The notes under the pieces: model-generated
Database searches by the model: none
What the model was told of the DNA's origin: nothing
Seen by the model: only the letters and a program-made list of their open reading frames with translations
Position numbers and translations under genes: made by a program
Shown: piece by piece, positions 4,670 to 8,059 of the stretch
Layout: each line of letters opens with the position of its first letter
Numbering within the stretch: the first letter of the stretch is position 1
Assembly (NCBI GenBank): GCA_030630065.1
Contig: DAOVNU010000023.1
Coordinates: 1-8,059 of the forward strand
Direction of reading: 5' to 3'
From: a bacterium
Lineage (GTDB): Bacteria; Ratteibacteria; UBA8468
DNA: 8,059 bases

Positions 4670-6813
4670 GCCGCCAATCTTTAGAAAATAAAGTTCATCA
4701 TACAAGATATCCCATTTCGGTCCTTTTTTTACTGGCTTTGACCTTCCTCACAGCAACCCTTAGTATCTTTATTCAACTTAACCAGCAGATGAAGGGTGAA
4801 TTATTGGAAAGGGTTGAGAGGGAGGAAAAAGTAATTCTTTCCCACCAAATTAGCAGAATAGAAGAGTTAGTCAACTATTTAATTTCTGACCTGACAAACC
4901 TTGCACAAAAAGAAGGGATAAGGAAAGGAAAAGAAAAACAGGTTCGTTCTCTTTTAGCCGATTTTTATCAACGACATCAGGAGGTAGTAGTTGCAGGATA
5001 TTTTATGAATAAAAGAGGCATCCTTAAATTTGTGGAGGGCAGAGATAGCAGTGGTGAAGGGGAAGATATCAGTTACCAGGGACATATCAAAGAACTTTTC
5101 CGGACAAAGAGACCTGTGGTAAGCGTTTCTTTTATGGCGGTGGAGGGATATTTCTCTGCGGCTGTTCACTGTCCCATTGTGATTAATAATGAAGCAGAAG
5201 GAAGTGTTGCTACTTTAATTAAATGGGATGACCTCGCTCATTGGCTCAAAAAGCCGGGAGTTTCATCCGAGAACTTTTTAGTCCTTCTTGACCCAAGCGG
5301 AAAAGTGGTTTGTCATCCGAATTCTCAATGGATTGGAAAGATGGTTCAAGAAGCAAAGGATACCCATTTTGAGAAAGGATTATCCTGGAAGAAAATCCTT
5401 CATGCTCATTCTGCGGTTGCCGGACTCGTTGAAGGAGGTATCTTTGAAGAAAAAAAATGTGTCTTTACTTATCAACCCCTTACTCTAGGCAATAAAGAAT
5501 ACTCTCTGGTAAGCGCCATTCCTTATTCGTCTATCGCCGGCTTTATAGCAAACTACTATGCTCTTTCTAAAAATTATCTCATTTTTTCCTTTTTACTAAT
5601 TTCGTTCATCATTATTTATGCCGGATGGATATTCCATTCTGATAAGCAGAGAAACCTTAAATTGCAGGCGGAATTGAAGGAAGACATTAAAAAACGTAAA
5701 GAGATAGAGCAAGGACTTATAATCAGTAATGAGAAAAAGCGTAAATTTCTTTCTAATATTTCTCATGAGGTTGGCAGTCCTTTGATTTCACTTCAGGAAT
5801 CGCTTTCATTAGTTTTGGATGGCAGTTTGGGGGAAATTAATGAGCAGCAAAAGAAATTTTTAGCCATTACCGCTCAGAGTGTGAAACGAATTTCCCGTCT
5901 CATTGATGAACTCCTGGATATTTCGCGCATCGAGGCAGGAGTGATTAAGGTTAGTCCCCAGCCATTGAATATTGCCGTTCTCGCCAGGGGCGTGGTGCAA
6001 ATAATGCAAGATTCCGCCGAGAAGAAACGACTCAACCTTATCTCGTTAATTCCTTTCCATCTCCCTCTGGTAATGGTTGACCAGGACCGCACCATTCAAA
6101 TATTAACCAACCTGATTGACAATAGCATTAAATATACCCCGGAAGGGAAAATTGAAGTTCTTGCGGAAGAAAAAGAGAATTTTCTAAAAGCTTCCGTCGT
6201 TGATACCGGTATTGGAATTTTAGTACAGGAGAGGGAGAAAATCTTTAACGAGTTCTACCAGATTAAGCAAGAGCGCGGTGATGTCTTTCCCGGAAGAGGT
6301 TTGGGACTGAATATTATCAAAAGCATTGTGGAGCGCCAGGGCGGGAAAATCTGGGTAGAGAGCGAATTTGGCAAAGGGAGTAAATTTATTTTTACAGTTC
6401 CTCTAATTTCCGATTTCTCTTTTCGGCACCTCCTGGATGAAGCGATTCGTTTTGGTAGAGAGGAAGGTAAAATGTTCACCCTCTTTCTATTAGAGATAAA
6501 AAATTTTGAAGAGATAGGACAAAAAGAGGAATTTAAGAGGGAATTGGAACTATTGCTCAAGGAGACAATGCGTAACTCTATTGACATTGTGGGGATGGAA
6601 AAGGATAAAATCGGGATGGTTATCTGGCATCTTTTAGAAGAAAAGATTGAATTTTTTATTTCCCGGTTAAAGAACAGAATTAAAACCCATAAATTTTCTC
6701 ATTTTCCTTTAAAATTAAGTTACAGAATTGCCTGGGCTCGTTTTCCGGAAGAGGGTCGTAATGGTAAAACGCTGCTCAAGAAAATAGAGGAAAAAAGAGG
6801 AATTACCTTGTGA
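4666..6813 (+). CDS. Cache-domain sensor histidine kinase with degenerate GGDEF tail
   Basis: This is a 715-residue inner-membrane kinase. TM1 is about residues 16-37. A large extracytoplasmic region (about 38-303) has Cache-like features, with strands such as VAGYFMNKRG and FLVLLDPSGKVVCHP, and would bind a small ligand. TM2 is about 304-323, followed by a charged coiled coil (about 325-362) with no evident HAMP. HisKA has H367 in SNISHEVGSPL, where the usual RT is GS. The ATPase domain has N486, DTGIG (513-517) and GRGLGL (543-548). A C-terminal extension (about 583-712) aligns by eye with the GGDEF domain of the next gene but lacks the catalytic motif. It overlaps its neighbours by four bases on each side. 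Kinase activity towards the upstream receiver is likely; the ligand is unknown. Confidence 0.92.
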   Translation: MSRQSLENKVHHTRYPISVLFLLALTFLTATLSIFIQLNQQMKGELLERVEREEKVILSHQISRIEELVNYLISDLTNLAQKEGIRKGKEKQVRSLLADFYQRHQEVVVAGYFMNKRGILKFVEGRDSSGEGEDISYQGHIKELFRTKRPVVSVSFMAVEGYFSAAVHCPIVINNEAEGSVATLIKWDDLAHWLKKPGVSSENFLVLLDPSGKVVCHPNSQWIGKMVQEAKDTHFEKGLSWKKILHAHSAVAGLVEGGIFEEKKCVFTYQPLTLGNKEYSLVSAIPYSSIAGFIANYYALSKNYLIFSFLLISFIIIYAGWIFHSDKQRNLKLQAELKEDIKKRKEIEQGLIISNEKKRKFLSNISHEVGSPLISLQESLSLVLDGSLGEINEQQKKFLAITAQSVKRISRLIDELLDISRIEAGVIKVSPQPLNIAVLARGVVQIMQDSAEKKRLNLISLIPFHLPLVMVDQDRTIQILTNLIDNSIKYTPEGKIEVLAEEKENFLKASVVDTGIGILVQEREKIFNEFYQIKQERGDVFPGRGLGLNIIKSIVERQGGKIWVESEFGKGSKFIFTVPLISDFSFRHLLDEAIRFGREEGKMFTLFLLEIKNFEEIGQKEEFKRELELLLKETMRNSIDIVGMEKDKIGMVIWHLLEEKIEFFISRLKNRIKTHKFSHFPLKLSYRIAWARFPEEGRNGKTLLKKIEEKRGITL

Positions 6814-7526
6814 GAAAAAGAACTAAATTGCCGTTTATTTACCGCATTGTTAAGTGGAGTACCATTCTGGTTGTGGAAAGTTTGTTAATAATGTTTCTCT
6901 TCTGGATTTATCCTCAGAAGCAGGGAGTTCTGGGGGAATTTAAAAATTTTCTTTTCCTTTTAGTATCTTCACCTATTCTTCTCTATTTTGTCTTTGCCGT
7001 CCTGGAAAATGAAGCCAAAAAAGTGAAGGAACTTTCTACAATTGATGCGATGACCGAACTCTATAATCACCGCTACTTCTTTGAAAGGTTTGAAGAAGAA
7101 CTAAAGAGGGCAAAGAGATTTTCTCTACCCTTGTCTCTTTTAATCTCCGATGTTGACAACTTCAAGGATTATGTGGATAATAATGGTCATCAGTGGGCAG
7201 ATTTTTCCCTGAAGGATTTGGGACGGCTGGTTAAAAAGAGTTTTCGCCCTATTGACATTGTCGGTAGATACGGAGGAGACGAATTTATCTACTTCCTTCC
7301 TTCTACAGAGGTTAAAAATGTCGGTTCCGTTGTTAAAAGAGTGCAGGAAGATATAAAAAACCACACATTTCAAGGGAAAGCCCCCGGGCATCTTACCTTG
7401 AGTTTTGGGGCAGCGGGATTTCCCGGGGATGCTCAGACCTCTGAAGAGTTAGTGAGAAAAGCGGATGAGGCATTATTTTTAGCCAAGAAAACGGGGAAAA
7501 ACAAAATCTGTATCTATGGAAAATAA
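6810..7526 (+). CDS. Membrane diguanylate cyclase (GGDEF domain)
   Basis: This 238-residue protein probably makes c-di-GMP from two GTP at the inner membrane. Two hydrophobic helices (about 15-34 and 45-65) with a short connecting loop precede a complete GGDEF domain (about 74-236). The signature RYGGDEF is intact (155-159), and an RxxD inhibitory-site motif (R146, D149) lies at the canonical five-residue distance before it. Metal-binding D114 (DVDNFK) is present. The substrate-contacting Asn of the FKxxND motif is replaced by V122, and GHxxGD reads GHQWAD. The start is GTG 6810 in a GTGA overlap with the kinase stop, preceded by GAGGAA (6797-6802). There is no sensory domain of its own, so control probably comes from the coupled kinase or by expression. 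It overlaps the MshEN gene by 11 bases. Confidence 0.93.
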   Translation: MRKRTKLPFIYRIVKWSTILVVESLLIMFLFWIYPQKQGVLGEFKNFLFLLVSSPILLYFVFAVLENEAKKVKELSTIDAMTELYNHRYFFERFEEELKRAKRFSLPLSLLISDVDNFKDYVDNNGHQWADFSLKDLGRLVKKSFRPIDIVGRYGGDEFIYFLPSTEVKNVGSVVKRVQEDIKNHTFQGKAPGHLTLSFGAAGFPGDAQTSEELVRKADEALFLAKKTGKNKICIYGK

Positions 7527-7857
7527 AAGATTAGGAGAAATTCTGCTGAATCAGGGGCTCATCAATAAAAAAGATTTAAACCAACCTCTAAAAGAACAAA
7601 AGATAAATGGTAAACTTTTAGGGGCAATCCTAATAGAAAAGGGACTAATAACCAACGAGAAACTTTTTGAAATTCTTGAATTACAGAATGAGATAGAGAC
7701 CGTTTCTTTATCCCGTCTTAAAATTTCTCCCTCAGTAGTTAAACTAATTCCTGAAAATTTAGCCAAACGTTTTTTGTCCTTAGCCATTTCCAGAGAAGAG
7801 AATTTGTTAAAAGTGTTATGGCTAACCCGAAGGATATTATCGCCATTGATGCCTTAA
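7516..7857 (+). pseudogene. MshEN (GspE/PilB N-terminal) c-di-GMP-binding domain protein, frameshifted
   Basis: This 113-residue ORF carries the paired 24-residue MshEN motifs. The first is at 5-28 (R5 L6 G7, G14, L21, L25, Q28), the spacer is KINGK, and the second is at 34-57 (L35 G36, G43, L50, L54, Q57; the leading Arg is Leu). MshEN domains bind c-di-GMP and usually head the ATPases of type II secretion and type IV pili. The following part (LSRLKISPSVVKLIPENLAKRF) matches the rest of the GspE-N fold. After V100 the frame departs. The expected continuation, MANPKDIIAIDALRL, is found in another frame from 7818 and ends at TAG 7893-7895, which implies a one-base loss near 7813-7818. No ATPase domain follows. 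The start overlaps the cyclase gene by 11 bases without a Shine-Dalgarno. It may be a decayed gene, a sequencing error, or a stand-alone receptor with an altered tail. Confidence 0.8.
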
Positions 7858-7948
7858 GGTTAGGAAATTTGCTGAGAAGGAAAAATTACGGATAGAGAAA
7901 AAAACAGAACTAAATTTTACCTTTCCGATTTTCTTATCTTTAATAGAA
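7858..7948 (+). other. Residual coding-like sequence after the MshEN gene
   Basis: There is no intact gene here. The shifted MshEN frame (from 7818) ends at 7895. A third frame stays open from about 7859 (KFAEKEKLRIEKKTELNF...) into the palindromic repeat and stops at 8021-8023. I do not recognise it. The stretch looks like eroded gene remnants leading up to the repeat. Confidence 0.35.
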
Positions 7949-8027
7949 GGGGTCAGGTCTCCACATTTGACAAAATACCGCAGGATTAATCACGTAAATA
8001 TTTTGTCAAATGTGGAGACCTGACCCC
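7949..8027 (+). repeat. Perfect palindromic repeat element, copy 2 (REP/MITE-like)
   Basis: The 28-base arms at 7949-7976 and 8000-8027 are identical to those of copy 1 (219-299), and one further A-T pair (7977/7999) extends the stem. The 21-base spacer starts CCGCAGGATTA, matching the reverse-complement spacer of copy 1, so the two copies are in inverted orientation about 7.65 kb apart. The spacers have diverged in length and sequence while the arms are identical. The sequence after it (8028-8059) shows no recognisable feature. Confidence 0.95.
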
Positions 8028-8059
8028 TGACCTCATTGTTTCTCTGCAATTATTTGATA

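Noticed and set aside
219..8027. Composite transposon or CRISPR array
   Set aside because: There are only two repeat copies, 7.6 kb apart, with no transposase, integrase, cas genes or target-site duplication visible, and the interior includes ordinary housekeeping genes such as apt.

Overview
The window is an AT-rich bacterial chromosomal segment. I cannot place it taxonomically. It shows bacterial AlaS, sigma-70-family and Apt genes, lysine-rich proteins, very tight gene packing and dispersed perfect-palindrome repeats. Together these look more like an uncultivated or environmental lineage than a well-studied genus, but that is an impression from the sequence and not a phylogenetic result.

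Left part (1-1515): the 3' end of alaS runs into an 81-bp palindromic repeat (219-299) that supplies its last residues and stop codon. A sigma-70-family factor (start about 306) begins six bases after the repeat and overlaps apt (1003-1515) by 38 bases.

Centre and right (1518-7857): this is a dense signalling locus. A consensus promoter (TTGACT-17-TATAAT) sits immediately after apt and places transcription initiation at or beside the GTG start of a hybrid histidine kinase, so that mRNA looks leaderless. The kinase overlaps a stand-alone receiver. The receiver is convergent with, and overlaps by 14 bases, a minus-strand XRE-family repressor-like gene, and a hairpin lies in the overlap. A palindrome between the XRE gene and the next plus-strand operon contains a perfect consensus promoter (TTGACA-17-TATAAT). 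That operon runs receiver, then a Cache-domain histidine kinase with a degenerate GGDEF tail, then a membrane GGDEF diguanylate cyclase, then a MshEN c-di-GMP-binding domain protein. Its junctions overlap by 4, 4 and 11 bases, so the genes are probably translationally coupled.

How the genes may work together (inference): two membrane kinases and three receiver domains, none with a DNA-binding output, feed a locus that ends in a c-di-GMP synthase and a c-di-GMP receptor of the type normally fused to GspE/PilB/MshE ATPases. This suggests a sensor to phosphotransfer to c-di-GMP to pilus or secretion circuit, with the XRE protein controlling the right-hand operon. The last gene appears frameshifted and lacks the ATPase part.

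Right end (7858-8059): this holds remnants of the MshEN/GspE-N reading frame and a second palindromic repeat (7949-8027) in opposite orientation to the first, with no intact gene.
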